Shown piece by piece: positions 1 to 5,803 of a stretch of DNA of 5,803 nt (its first letter is position 1; the number at the start of each line of letters is the position of its first letter). The position numbers and the translations under genes were made by a program. The stretch spans positions 1 to 5,803 of the forward strand of contig CAJXGP010000157.1 of the NCBI GenBank assembly GCA_913053915.1. The letters run 5' to 3'. This stretch comes from an uncultured Ignavibacteriales bacterium. GTDB taxonomy: Bacteria; Bacteroidota; Ignavibacteria; Ignavibacteriales; Ignavibacteriaceae. The notes beneath the pieces were generated by a model. That model was not told the origin of the DNA. It saw only the letters and a list, made by a program, of their open reading frames with translations, and made no database searches.

Positions 1-582
1 TCTTAAATCTATAGCAACGTCATAAATAAAAAGACCTGTAGCTCTCCCATTATCCTGGATCCATTTCCTATTTAAACTACGTGCAGAACCCTCTAACATT
101 TTTGCAACTTCATCTTTTGTAAGAATTTTCCCTTGTGAATCTCTTACGATAATTTCATTTATGTTTGAAGTATTAGTTCTATCAAAACTCAAATTCTCTT
201 TTGTAATTCCAGCAAGCAATGGATGAATTGGTCTCATAGCTGAAATTGATAAAGGGCTTCTTCTTTTTATTGATCTTTCCTTTCCTCCTTTAGGTGTTTT
301 CATCCAGCCGCCAATTAGTTGATCAATATCTTGTGGATTGCAAGTTCCATAAACTTCTTCTTCTGCTAATTTTTCTTTTTTAAAAACGAAAGTTGTTGGC
401 GAAAGTTTTTCCGATGCTTCCCAAACTGTTCGCTCAATTATTGATCTTTTAACTTGTTGTCCACTTGAATAAGGTACATATCTTTCGAATTGTGTGTCGT
501 AATATTTCTTTTGATCTTTTTCTACTGCAAATACGGAAAAGTCAACGTGACGAAGACCTCGTAAATAAATAGTTGAATTCAT
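1..582 (-). CDS. cas7: Cas7-family Cascade backbone protein (3' end cut off by window edge)
   Basis: An open frame starts with ATG at 582 and stays open through 194 codons to base 1, so the C-terminal part is missing. Cas7 polymerises along the crRNA spacer and forms the backbone of the type I interference complex. The N-terminus begins MNSTIYLRGLRHVDFSVFAV, a beta-strand typical of the RRM-like Cas7 fold. It is followed by YVPYSSGQQVKRSIIERTVW (about residues 36-54), which resembles the 'PYVSGQAxRR' segment of Cas7/Cst2/DevR-type proteins. A basic segment (about 97-108, KGGKERSIKRR) is followed by SPLSISAMRPIHPLLAG (109-125). The start is fixed by AGGAG at 589-593, which overlaps the cas8 stop TAG; the gap to cas8 is 9 bases. 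It is the last visible gene of the operon. The Cas7 call rests on these motifs, the position after cas8 and the complement of neighbouring genes. The exact subfamily (Cst2/DevR-like or the Porphyromonas-type Csp1-like group) cannot be decided by eye. Confidence 0.85.
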   Translation of the reverse strand, partial: MNSTIYLRGLRHVDFSVFAVEKDQKKYYDTQFERYVPYSSGQQVKRSIIERTVWEASEKLSPTTFVFKKEKLAEEEVYGTCNPQDIDQLIGGWMKTPKGGKERSIKRRSPLSISAMRPIHPLLAGITKENLSFDRTNTSNINEIIVRDSQGKILTKDEVAKMLEGSARSLNRKWIQDNGRATGLFIYDVAIDLR

Positions 583-591
583 GATATACTC

Positions 592-999
592 CTAATTATT
601 TTGATTATTTTTTTCTGCATATCTAAATCGGATTAAAGTGTGAAAATATGGAAAGTTATCAGACACCATTTTGTTAACTTCATTTCCCAATTCAACAAAT
701 GGATTTCTATCATCAACTTTTTCAATTATTGGAATTAACTCTTCAAGAAATTGTTTTTTGCTTTTGACTTCAAGAACCTGCTTAACGGCATTAGTTCTTT
801 TTGTACTTGTTGCTCTTTCGTCTGATTTAACAAAAGCAATTAAATTATCTGCAACTTCGCCGGCAAGTTCCCATAGTTTTTCATTATCAAGCATAGCTAT
901 CACCCATGTTATATATGTATTATAGTTAATTATTTGTTCTTCATCAGCATTTTTATAGTTAGGTAGTTTTGATTTTTTATTATTACGATTATTTGTCAT
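592..999 (-). other. Candidate internally translated Cas11-like small subunit within cas8
   Basis: Some type I systems (I-B, I-C, I-D) are known to make a separate small subunit from an internal start in the large-subunit gene. In this cas8, Met313 (ATG at 997-999) lies exactly at the Asn/Lys-rich linker before the helical C-terminal part. It would give a 135-residue, mainly helical protein; an AAGAG sequence sits 5 bases upstream, which is a weak ribosome site. A second candidate is Met348 (ATG at 892-894), with GGGTGAT at 899-905 as a better Shine-Dalgarno match, giving a 100-residue product but cutting into the first helix. No separate small-subunit gene is visible in the window. This is an inference from known biology and local motifs, not a demonstrated gene. 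Confidence 0.3.
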
Positions 1000-1935
1000 A
1001 TATTCTCTTAACCCTTTTGGTTCAAGAGCTTGAATACCAATTTGACCTCTTTGACAAGCAACAGCAAAACCAAATGCAGTTCCATATAAACTTTCAATTT
1101 TCTTTGCATCTTTGAGATAATTATTTTCACCAAATAGTTTTTTATACAACTGAATCGGCTTCAAAATTGAATAAATGTTAAACGGTATAAAACCTATCGT
1201 TGTATTAGTTTGACTTAAATTATAAATATATGCAAGTATATTTTTTTCTCTAATTATATTAGTCAATGCAATGATTATCCTAACCCATTTCTGAGTAACA
1301 AACTCCATCTCACCGGATTTGTTTGTTTGCATAGCTTTTTCGGTATAACCCATTAACGGATTTTCTTTAATATAATCTTCTGAGTTTAAATGACTTAACC
1401 ATTGTCCATTCCAAGTTGTTATCTGATTCCCTCTAAGTTTTTCGTAAGTTTTATCATTTAAATAAGAACGATAATATTTCCATCCATCAAAGGTTTGCAG
1501 TAATATTTCCGGATTATCAAATAAAAGAATTAACCCTCCACTTACACCAATACCTAAACCACTTCCGATCCAAGATAAATAAATATCGTTTTTATTAAAC
1601 TCTATTAACAAATTAGTTATTTGAGCAGAAGTTGTTGCAGATAAATCTAATGAAGGGAAACCAATAGCAATACTTGCATCAGCTGGACTATTTTCAATTT
1701 TTTCAACAGTTTTTCTTATTCTTTCAATCCTTTCTTCCTTACTTGGATATTTCCCCTTTTTCCAACCTATTTTGGGATTTTCAAGAGGTGAATTCCCTCC
1801 TGTCATTAAATATTTAGGATGATCATAAAAAAAGGAGATAAATACTTCTTGAAAAAAATCCTTTGCAGTGTAGTTTGAATTTTCTCTTTTATTGTAAGCT
1901 TCTAAAAATTTTTTACCTATTACTGTTGTATACAT
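592..1935 (-). CDS. cas8: Cas8-like large subunit of a type I-B-like Cascade (divergent)
   Basis: This is a 447-residue protein. The large subunit normally binds the crRNA 5' end and recognises the PAM. Cas8 proteins are poorly conserved, so the call rests mainly on position between cas3 and cas7, on length, and on being the only candidate large subunit in an otherwise complete effector set. Visible features are an N-terminal mixed region with FFQEVFISFFYDHPKYLMTG (27-46), a glycine-rich hydrophobic stretch IGSGLGIGVSGGLILLF (123-139), a tryptophan/tyrosine-rich part (150-200), and ALEPKGLREYM (303-313). An Asn/Lys-rich linker (about 314-330) leads to a mostly alpha-helical C-terminus (about 331-442) ending FPYFHTLIRFRYAEK. 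That helical tail is the place where many Cas8 proteins carry a small-subunit (Cas11)-like bundle. The ATG start is supported by AAGGTG at 1940-1945, immediately after the cas3 stop; the gap is 10 bases. The stop TAG contributes to the cas7 ribosome site. The subtype could be I-B or the related Bacteroidales 'PGING' group (Csp2-like); this is uncertain. Confidence 0.72.
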   Translation of the reverse strand: MYTTVIGKKFLEAYNKRENSNYTAKDFFQEVFISFFYDHPKYLMTGGNSPLENPKIGWKKGKYPSKEERIERIRKTVEKIENSPADASIAIGFPSLDLSATTSAQITNLLIEFNKNDIYLSWIGSGLGIGVSGGLILLFDNPEILLQTFDGWKYYRSYLNDKTYEKLRGNQITTWNGQWLSHLNSEDYIKENPLMGYTEKAMQTNKSGEMEFVTQKWVRIIIALTNIIREKNILAYIYNLSQTNTTIGFIPFNIYSILKPIQLYKKLFGENNYLKDAKKIESLYGTAFGFAVACQRGQIGIQALEPKGLREYMTNNRNNKKSKLPNYKNADEEQIINYNTYITWVIAMLDNEKLWELAGEVADNLIAFVKSDERATSTKRTNAVKQVLEVKSKKQFLEELIPIIEKVDDRNPFVELGNEVNKMVSDNFPYFHTLIRFRYAEKNNQNN

Positions 1936-1945
1936 TTTTCACCTT

Positions 1946-4084
1946 CTAAATAAATTTTGTTTCATAACATTCAGGTTTAACTAATTTCATTTGTAAACCA
2001 ATTGTTTCTGAATACGCCTTATCAGGAATTATAAAGGGATTACTTCCAACATCTGCTTGTCTTAATTTTTTATAAGCTATTGAATTAAACCGGACGGGAA
2101 TTTCGAAAAATTTCCTTTGTTCAAAATTAGCGTATAAGTAATTTTCTTCATCGTTCTCTACAATACAACTTACGTTATCAATATTTAACTGCTGCAATAA
2201 CACAGATTTTGATTTATGCCTCAGCAAAAATATTTGCCAATTTCCATCTTTAAAAATAGCATCTTTATCAAGAGCCATTTCATCAACTATTTTGGGAAAT
2301 ACCAAATCTATTTTTCTCTGCATATCTTTTTCATCCAACAATTCTCCATCAGGTAATATCTCAAAACTCCGTTGTAAAACCTCAAGATTGTAAGGTAAAG
2401 CTTCGCTTTCTTTTTCCGGTGGTTTTATCACGAAAATCGGTTTATACTTTCCAATTGTATTTTCATTCCTTATTCTATTTATACGACCAAATCTTTGAAT
2501 AAGTGAATCTAAAGGTGCTGTTTGAGTTATCATTAAATCAAAACTAATATCTAAACTTACTTCAACTACTTGTGTAGAAATCACAACACAAGCTTTTTCT
2601 GTTTTATTAAATTCTTCAATTAGTTTTTTCTCTAATTTGCTTCTGTCACTTCGTTTAAAGCGACTATGTATTAGCATAACTTTTGTTTTAGAAAATTGAT
2701 TAGAAATCATTTCATACCAATCTTGAGAAATTGCTACTCTATTGCAAACTAACAGCACTTTTTTATTCTCATTTATTGCTTTTTCTATTTCGTCAAAACT
2801 GCTTTCAAATAAATTTGTTTTATAAATTATATGTCGATTAAATGATAATAGTTCTTCATTTGATAACTTAACTTCATAAACATTTTCTTTCCTTAATTTT
2901 GAAATTATTTCTTTATACAATACTGATGGCATCGTAGCTGTCCCTATATGAATTCGACAGTTCATATAATTTAATACTTCTATTAATTTTAAAACAATGG
3001 TTCTTGTTATCTCTGTATAAACATGTATTTCATCTAAAATAACATCTGAATCTTTAATATCTAAAAGAATGGATTCAAAACCTTTAATTCCAAATACAAC
3101 TGAAGCTAACTGATGTGGAGTTAAAACTTTTATTGAAGCGCCAACTTTGTTTTGTAACATTCTTTCTTCAACTTTTCCATTTTCAATAGTTATGCTTGAT
3201 GAACCGTGTAATAATCTAATATCAAGATTAGGATTAGATTTATCTAAATCATTCTTTATTCTATTATACATAGCATTGATGGATGCTTGAAATGGTAAAA
3301 TATAAAATACTCTTCCTTTGCATCTTCTTAAAAGGAAATCTGTTTTACCCGCTCCGGTACTTGCAGTAACAATTGTATGTTTTTTTGGGGAATTTGATTT
3401 AATTAACGAAAGCGGATAAAGTGCATTCTCTCTTTGTTCATAAAAACCCAAGTTTGGAATACAAAAAATATAGTTTAGATTTTCTTTAGTTTTATTTACT
3501 AACGCAGATGCAAAATGATCAGATGCAACCATAAGACCTTTCCATCTTGACCAGCCAAGTGATCTTTTTTTGCAATAATCTACAGCATATTGATAAGATT
3601 TATGTGCATCTTCAATACTAAGAGATTTATATTTAATTCCTAGTGAAACCAAAATCTCTATTGCTGCTTTTGACCAATCTTCCCAATCACCTAAATGTAG
3701 AGTAAAAACGTCTTCAAATCTATTTTCCAAATCCAAAATGCCAAGCTCTCTAATATCATTTTTAATTGATTTATGATGAGCTATAATCATTTCAATAATC
3801 TCATTATGAAATTTTGAATCAATTAATGAAAGGAAAAAGATAGATGCAATCTCGTGACGAAAGGGATTATCATAACGTGTGATTTTATTTGTTAACCTTT
3901 CCTGAAATATTGTATTAGCTTTTCCTATATCATGCATCAATCCACCAATAAAAGCAATTTTAGAATCTAATAAAAAATATGGTGCAATTTTTTCTGCTGT
4001 AATAGCAACGTCATATAGGTGCTGTTCAAGGGATGTAAAATCCGGTTTACCCTTTGCTTTTATTTCAGGGTGTATATAAATCAC
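1946..4084 (-). CDS. cas3: Cas3 HD nuclease-helicase
   Basis: Cas3 is recruited to DNA bound by Cascade, where its HD domain nicks and degrades the displaced strand while the SF2 helicase translocates. The 712 residues are in HD-then-helicase order, a normal length for type I-B Cas3. HD domain (about 1-200): His22, His51-Asp52 in MHDIGK (with Lys55), His77, His103-His104 in IIAHHKS, and Asp189 in VASDHFAS. Helicase: Walker A TASTGAGKT (240-248), Walker B-type DEIH (351-354), motif III GTATMP (381-386), a LLVCNR segment (444-449), HSRFKRSDR (473-481), motif V STQVVEVSLDISFD (503-516) and motif VI QRFGRINR (530-537). The C-terminal region (about 560-712) would hold the accessory domain. No key residue seems missing. 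The start is GTG at 4082-4084: an in-frame TGA sits two codons upstream, and the next ATG (Met50) would remove the start of the HD domain. It overlaps the cas5 stop by one base (TAGTG), suggesting translational coupling. Confidence 0.97.
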   Translation of the reverse strand: MIYIHPEIKAKGKPDFTSLEQHLYDVAITAEKIAPYFLLDSKIAFIGGLMHDIGKANTIFQERLTNKITRYDNPFRHEIASIFFLSLIDSKFHNEIIEMIIAHHKSIKNDIRELGILDLENRFEDVFTLHLGDWEDWSKAAIEILVSLGIKYKSLSIEDAHKSYQYAVDYCKKRSLGWSRWKGLMVASDHFASALVNKTKENLNYIFCIPNLGFYEQRENALYPLSLIKSNSPKKHTIVTASTGAGKTDFLLRRCKGRVFYILPFQASINAMYNRIKNDLDKSNPNLDIRLLHGSSSITIENGKVEERMLQNKVGASIKVLTPHQLASVVFGIKGFESILLDIKDSDVILDEIHVYTEITRTIVLKLIEVLNYMNCRIHIGTATMPSVLYKEIISKLRKENVYEVKLSNEELLSFNRHIIYKTNLFESSFDEIEKAINENKKVLLVCNRVAISQDWYEMISNQFSKTKVMLIHSRFKRSDRSKLEKKLIEEFNKTEKACVVISTQVVEVSLDISFDLMITQTAPLDSLIQRFGRINRIRNENTIGKYKPIFVIKPPEKESEALPYNLEVLQRSFEILPDGELLDEKDMQRKIDLVFPKIVDEMALDKDAIFKDGNWQIFLLRHKSKSVLLQQLNIDNVSCIVENDEENYLYANFEQRKFFEIPVRFNSIAYKKLRQADVGSNPFIIPDKAYSETIGLQMKLVKPECYETKFI

Positions 4085-4668
4085 TATTCATTCCTTATAG
4101 GTTTGCCAACAATATCTAACCAACCATACATTGGTTTAGCTTTATTGAATCTATTAAAACCTACTAAAAATGATTGTTCGATTTCTTCAAACCTTAACTC
4201 AAATCCATCCAATACATTAAAATCTTCTTCGTTCATTTCTATTATATTTGAATCAGAAATTAAAATATCTTCATTGCGGGCAAGACATATATGTTGAACC
4301 ATTGCTTTTTCAGCATCTTCTCTATACGTAAAAGCAAGTTTCAAAACCGGATTAATCATAATCCCACGCTTAAGTATAGATGTATTAATTTTAACTATTC
4401 CTGTATTGGTTGTTGTTCGTTTAAATTCTTTTGCTCTAGTCTGTTCTTGCTGAATATCTAATTTACCATAAGTCAATTTATACCTTCTAATTTTTTGAAT
4501 CTCACCCGTAGATAGAGTTTCTCTTAACAATTCAGGAAATAATTTCAATTCTATTCCCTTAATAATTGACGGTGTTAAAAACTGCTGACTATAAGTTTCT
4601 CCATCTCTTACTGCAGTCCAAGGTTTTATATATCCAAATGGTCCCGAATATTTTACTACGTAATACAT
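4084..4668 (-). CDS. cas5: Cas5-family Cascade subunit
   Basis: Cas5 caps the 5' handle of the crRNA and links it to the large subunit in type I complexes. This 194-residue protein shows the typical Cas5 N-terminal strand and loop GPFGYIKPWTAVRDGETYSQ (9-28). The hallmark segment FLTPSIIKGIELKLF (30-44), matching the 'PSxxxGxLxxI' helix that follows the first strand in Cas5 proteins, comes next. A basic region RRYKLTYGKL (61-70) and KEFKRTTTNTG (80-90) probably faces RNA. The C-terminus ends FLVGFNRFNKAKPMYGWLDIVGKP (167-190), where a glycine-containing strand is expected. Because a separate Cas6 is present, it is not expected to process crRNA itself as Cas5d does. The ATG start has AGGGAG at 4676-4681, overlapping the cas6 TAA stop; the gap to cas6 is 12 bases. 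The stop TAG overlaps the cas3 GTG start by one base. It could belong to Cas5t/h or the Bacteroidales Cas5p group; the subfamily is not decided. Confidence 0.88.
   Translation of the reverse strand: MYYVVKYSGPFGYIKPWTAVRDGETYSQQFLTPSIIKGIELKLFPELLRETLSTGEIQKIRRYKLTYGKLDIQQEQTRAKEFKRTTTNTGIVKINTSILKRGIMINPVLKLAFTYREDAEKAMVQHICLARNEDILISDSNIIEMNEEDFNVLDGFELRFEEIEQSFLVGFNRFNKAKPMYGWLDIVGKPIRNE
4092..4096 (-). promoter_or_regulatory. Ribosome binding site deciding the cas3 GTG start
   Basis: AAGGA lies 7 bases before the GTG at 4082-4084, inside the last codons of cas5. Because an in-frame TGA lies between this site and the GTG, the site can only serve the GTG for the cas3 frame. It therefore supports a GTG start and coupled translation with cas5. 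Confidence 0.65.
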
Positions 4669-4680
4669 GCTTTTTCTCCC

Positions 4681-5337
4681 TTATAATAATGCTCCAAAAC
4701 AACTGCCGGTAGAATGTCCAACACCAACATTCCATGCAAATTTTATTGCTTTCGGATCGCCTTCAATAATAATTGGACAAAAATTTGCTCTATTTTTAAT
4801 ATTCTTAATATTTACAAGTTTTGTCTTGGGATTTAAATAATTTTTATCAAAACTAACTTTAACATTAGTCGGAAGATTTACGCTATCCAATTTCTTTTTT
4901 AACGTTTCTGTTAAATAAAAATCAGCATCTTCATCTTTGGTAGTTAAATGTATTGCTTTTTTATTTTCATCATATTTACGAATAAATACCGGGCTTGATA
5001 CATTGAATCTTTCCTTTATGCCGAACTGCGGAGTATTCTGCATTTGAATTTCTTTAACAATCATTCCGCAACAAACAACATTGTCTTTTAACGCATTTCT
5101 CATAAGCTGTTTCCCAATTTCATTATCCCAAAAACTAATGAACCATTTTGCTCCATTGGGAAAATCAAATCCACCTTTAACCATTTTGCCACCTTGCAGC
5201 CAACTTAGTGAATAAAGACTTAGCTCATCATGGAGCTCGTTCCATCCCATCCATTTATGAAATGTTCCAATAAGAAAATGTTGGTAATCAAACGGAACGG
5301 TTTCAGTATTCTGAGTTAAATTAAAATGCAATCTCAT
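4681..5337 (-). CDS. cas6: Cas6 CRISPR repeat endoribonuclease
   Basis: Cas6 cleaves the precursor crRNA within each repeat without a metal, producing the 5' handle. The 218-residue protein opens with a ferredoxin-like strand MRLHFNLTQNTETVPFDYQH (1-20). Next is a helix with HKWMGWNELHDELSLYSLSW (27-46), in which His36 in 'LHD' before the aromatic/serine strand is in the usual place of the Cas6 catalytic histidine. Residues 61-70 (NGAKWFISFW) and 108-117 (IKERFNVSSP) fit the following strands. The C-terminal NVGVGHSTGSCFGALL (203-218) is the glycine-rich loop that defines the RAMP/Cas6 fold. This 'GhGxSTGxCFG' form is shorter than the classical loop. The ATG is preceded by GGAGGTGA, the strongest ribosome site in the window. 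It is the first cas gene of the operon, 23 bases after the ORF6N stop. His20 and His27 are alternative catalytic candidates. Confidence 0.93.
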   Translation of the reverse strand: MRLHFNLTQNTETVPFDYQHFLIGTFHKWMGWNELHDELSLYSLSWLQGGKMVKGGFDFPNGAKWFISFWDNEIGKQLMRNALKDNVVCCGMIVKEIQMQNTPQFGIKERFNVSSPVFIRKYDENKKAIHLTTKDEDADFYLTETLKKKLDSVNLPTNVKVSFDKNYLNPKTKLVNIKNIKNRANFCPIIIEGDPKAIKFAWNVGVGHSTGSCFGALL

Positions 5338-5340
5338 ATC

Positions 5341-5348
5341 TCACCTCC
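5341..5348 (-). promoter_or_regulatory. Strong Shine-Dalgarno of cas6
   Basis: GGAGGTGA sits 3 bases before the cas6 ATG (6 bases counted from GGAGG), an extended match to the 16S rRNA tail. It is the strongest such site in the window, at the head of the cas genes, and confirms the cas6 start. It also shows that the organism uses Shine-Dalgarno initiation. Confidence 0.75.
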
Positions 5349-5360
5349 AATTTCTATTTA

Positions 5361-5393
5361 TTATTTTCGTGCAAATTCGTGAAATTCGTGTCT
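5361..5393. repeat. ATTCGTG-type repeat, short copy (in ORF6N 3' end)
   Basis: On the + strand this is TTATTTTCGTGCAAATTCGT followed by GAAATTCGTGTCT, holding three TTCGTG words spaced 10 and 9 bases apart. Its first 24 bases match the right copy at 5718-5741 with one difference (C/T), and TTCGTGTCT (5385-5393) matches 5768-5776. It encodes the tail of the ORF6N protein and ends 23 bases before the cas6 start. TTCGTG-rich intergenic repeats of this kind are, from memory, widespread in Bacteroidota and relatives; copy number in this genome is unknown. Confidence 0.75.
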
Positions 5394-5693
5394 ATTTTGT
5401 ATTGTCGGCATAACGGTTCCATGTTCAGTAAAAGCATGTGGAAGTACCGTGGAATGTTTCAATGAATTGAACCGGTGCCAATTTGTCACCAGTTCATTTT
5501 TTTCTTCCTTCGTCAATTGAAACATAAATTCAACAGGAAATCTTTCTTTATTTCTTTTAACTTGCCGATTAAGATTTTTGGTCTCCACACCATACAATTC
5601 TGCCAAATCTCTATCAAGCATTACTTTTTTCCCACGAATTAAAAGTATTTTACTTTCAATCAAATCCAACTGAATAATTCCTTTCTCATTCAT
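5361..5693 (-). CDS. ORF6N-domain protein, C-terminally truncated by a repeat
   Basis: This is a 110-residue protein. Residues 11-95 match the ORF6N domain, a phage-type putative DNA-binding domain common in Bacteroidota: LIESKILLIRGKKVMLDRDL (11-30), AELYGVETKNLNRQVKRNKE (31-50), RFPVEFMFQLTKEE (51-64) and LPHAFTEHGTVM (84-95), the last matching the family's 'LPYAFTEQGVAML'. Family members usually continue for about 60-200 more residues. Here the homology stops at Met95. The last 15 residues (PTIQ NRHEFHEFARK) are read from an ATTCGTG-type repeat, so the protein looks cut short and is probably a decaying gene. The ATG at 5691-5693 has only a weak upstream site (TTGGAT, about 5 bases before the start). 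Its stop is 23 bases from cas6, on the same strand, so it may be transcribed with the cas operon, but nothing shows a role in CRISPR biology. Confidence 0.75.
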   Translation of the reverse strand: MNEKGIIQLDLIESKILLIRGKKVMLDRDLAELYGVETKNLNRQVKRNKERFPVEFMFQLTKEEKNELVTNWHRFNSLKHSTVLPHAFTEHGTVMPTIQNRHEFHEFARK

Positions 5694-5712
5694 TTTATAT
5701 CCAACTCAAATT

Positions 5713-5743
5713 CAAATTTATTTTCGTGTAAATTCGTGAAAAC
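5713..5743 (-). promoter_or_regulatory. Possible Bacteroidota-type promoter for ORF6N and perhaps the cas operon
   Basis: On the minus strand TAAATTTG (5713-5720) fits the Bacteroidota -7 box TAnnTTTG. GTTTTC (5738-5743) lies 17 bases further upstream, roughly where the -33 box (TTG-rich) would be expected. Transcription would start near 5706, about 13 bases before the ORF6N ATG. The boxes lie partly inside the repeat. In A+T-rich DNA such matches occur by chance, and the -33 match is poor. Confidence 0.25.
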
Positions 5744-5776
5744 TTGTTCCGATGTTTTGTATCGGGATTCGTGTCT
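5718..5776. repeat. ATTCGTG-type repeat, long copy with 26-base hairpin insertion
   Basis: The first part (5718-5741) matches the short copy, and the last part TTCGTGTCT (5768-5776) resumes the match. Between them is an extra segment of 26 bases (5742-5767) that the short copy lacks. This insert contains TTCCGAT (5747-5753), a 7-base loop and ATCGGGA (5761-5767), a 7-pair stem with one G-T pair on the + strand. The repeat lies just upstream of the ORF6N gene, so the two copies flank it in the same orientation. Confidence 0.75.
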
Positions 5777-5803
5777 GTTTACTAATTAATTGTTTACCTA
5801 TGC

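Noticed and set aside
671..925. Plus-strand open frame of 84 codons
   Set aside because: It lies wholly antisense to cas8, has no recognisable domain and its serine/leucine-rich composition is what the complement of an A+T-rich gene gives.
4019..4297. Plus-strand open frame of 92 codons across the cas3/cas5 junction
   Set aside because: It is antisense to two well-supported genes and has no motif; it is a shadow frame.
1946..5337. A transposon-linked (CAST-like) or nuclease-dead system
   Set aside because: Cas3 keeps all visible HD and helicase motifs, and no transposase genes (tnsA/B/C, tniQ) are in the window.
5747..5767. Hairpin as a rho-independent terminator
   Set aside because: The stem is short and imperfect, and neither strand has a proper T run directly after it.
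5361..5776. The TTCGTG repeats as a CRISPR array or array remnant
   Set aside because: There are only two copies, 357 bases apart, with a gene between them, and the internal 9-10 base TTCGTG periodicity does not give repeat-spacer units of about 28-37 bases each.

Overview
The window carries most of a class 1, type I (I-B-like) CRISPR-Cas effector operon, all on the minus strand. Read in transcription order, from right to left, the genes are a truncated ORF6N-domain gene, cas6 (crRNA-processing nuclease), cas5 and cas3 (HD nuclease fused to helicase), then a divergent cas8 large-subunit candidate, and finally cas7 (backbone), which runs off the left edge. The five cas genes are packed with gaps of 12, -1, 10 and 9 bases. 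Each has a Shine-Dalgarno-like sequence, several of them overlapping the stop codon of the gene before, so they are almost certainly one polycistronic unit.

Working model: Cas6 cuts the precursor crRNA. Cas5, several Cas7 copies and Cas8 (perhaps with a small Cas11-like subunit translated from inside cas8) form the Cascade surveillance complex. Cas3 is then recruited to unwind and degrade the target DNA. All six main helicase motifs and the HD-nuclease metal ligands can be seen in Cas3, so interference looks functional. No adaptation genes (cas1, cas2, cas4) and no CRISPR array lie in the window; if present they would have to be beyond its ends, for example downstream of cas7.

The right end (about 5361-5803) is different. 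A short ORF6N gene lies between two related copies of an 'ATTCGTG'-rich repeat. The left copy supplies the last residues of the ORF6N protein, and the right copy differs from it by a clean 26-base insertion that contains a small hairpin. This looks like a dispersed intergenic repeat that has invaded or truncated the ORF6N gene, right next to the start of the cas operon.

Organism: the DNA is A+T-rich. The ORF6N family, the TTCGTG-type intergenic repeats and a TAnnTTTG-like promoter box suggest the Bacteroidota/Ignavibacteriota-Chlorobiota group. The frequent strong Shine-Dalgarno sequences fit Ignavibacteriota-like lineages better than Flavobacteriia. This placement is an inference from general features and is not firm.
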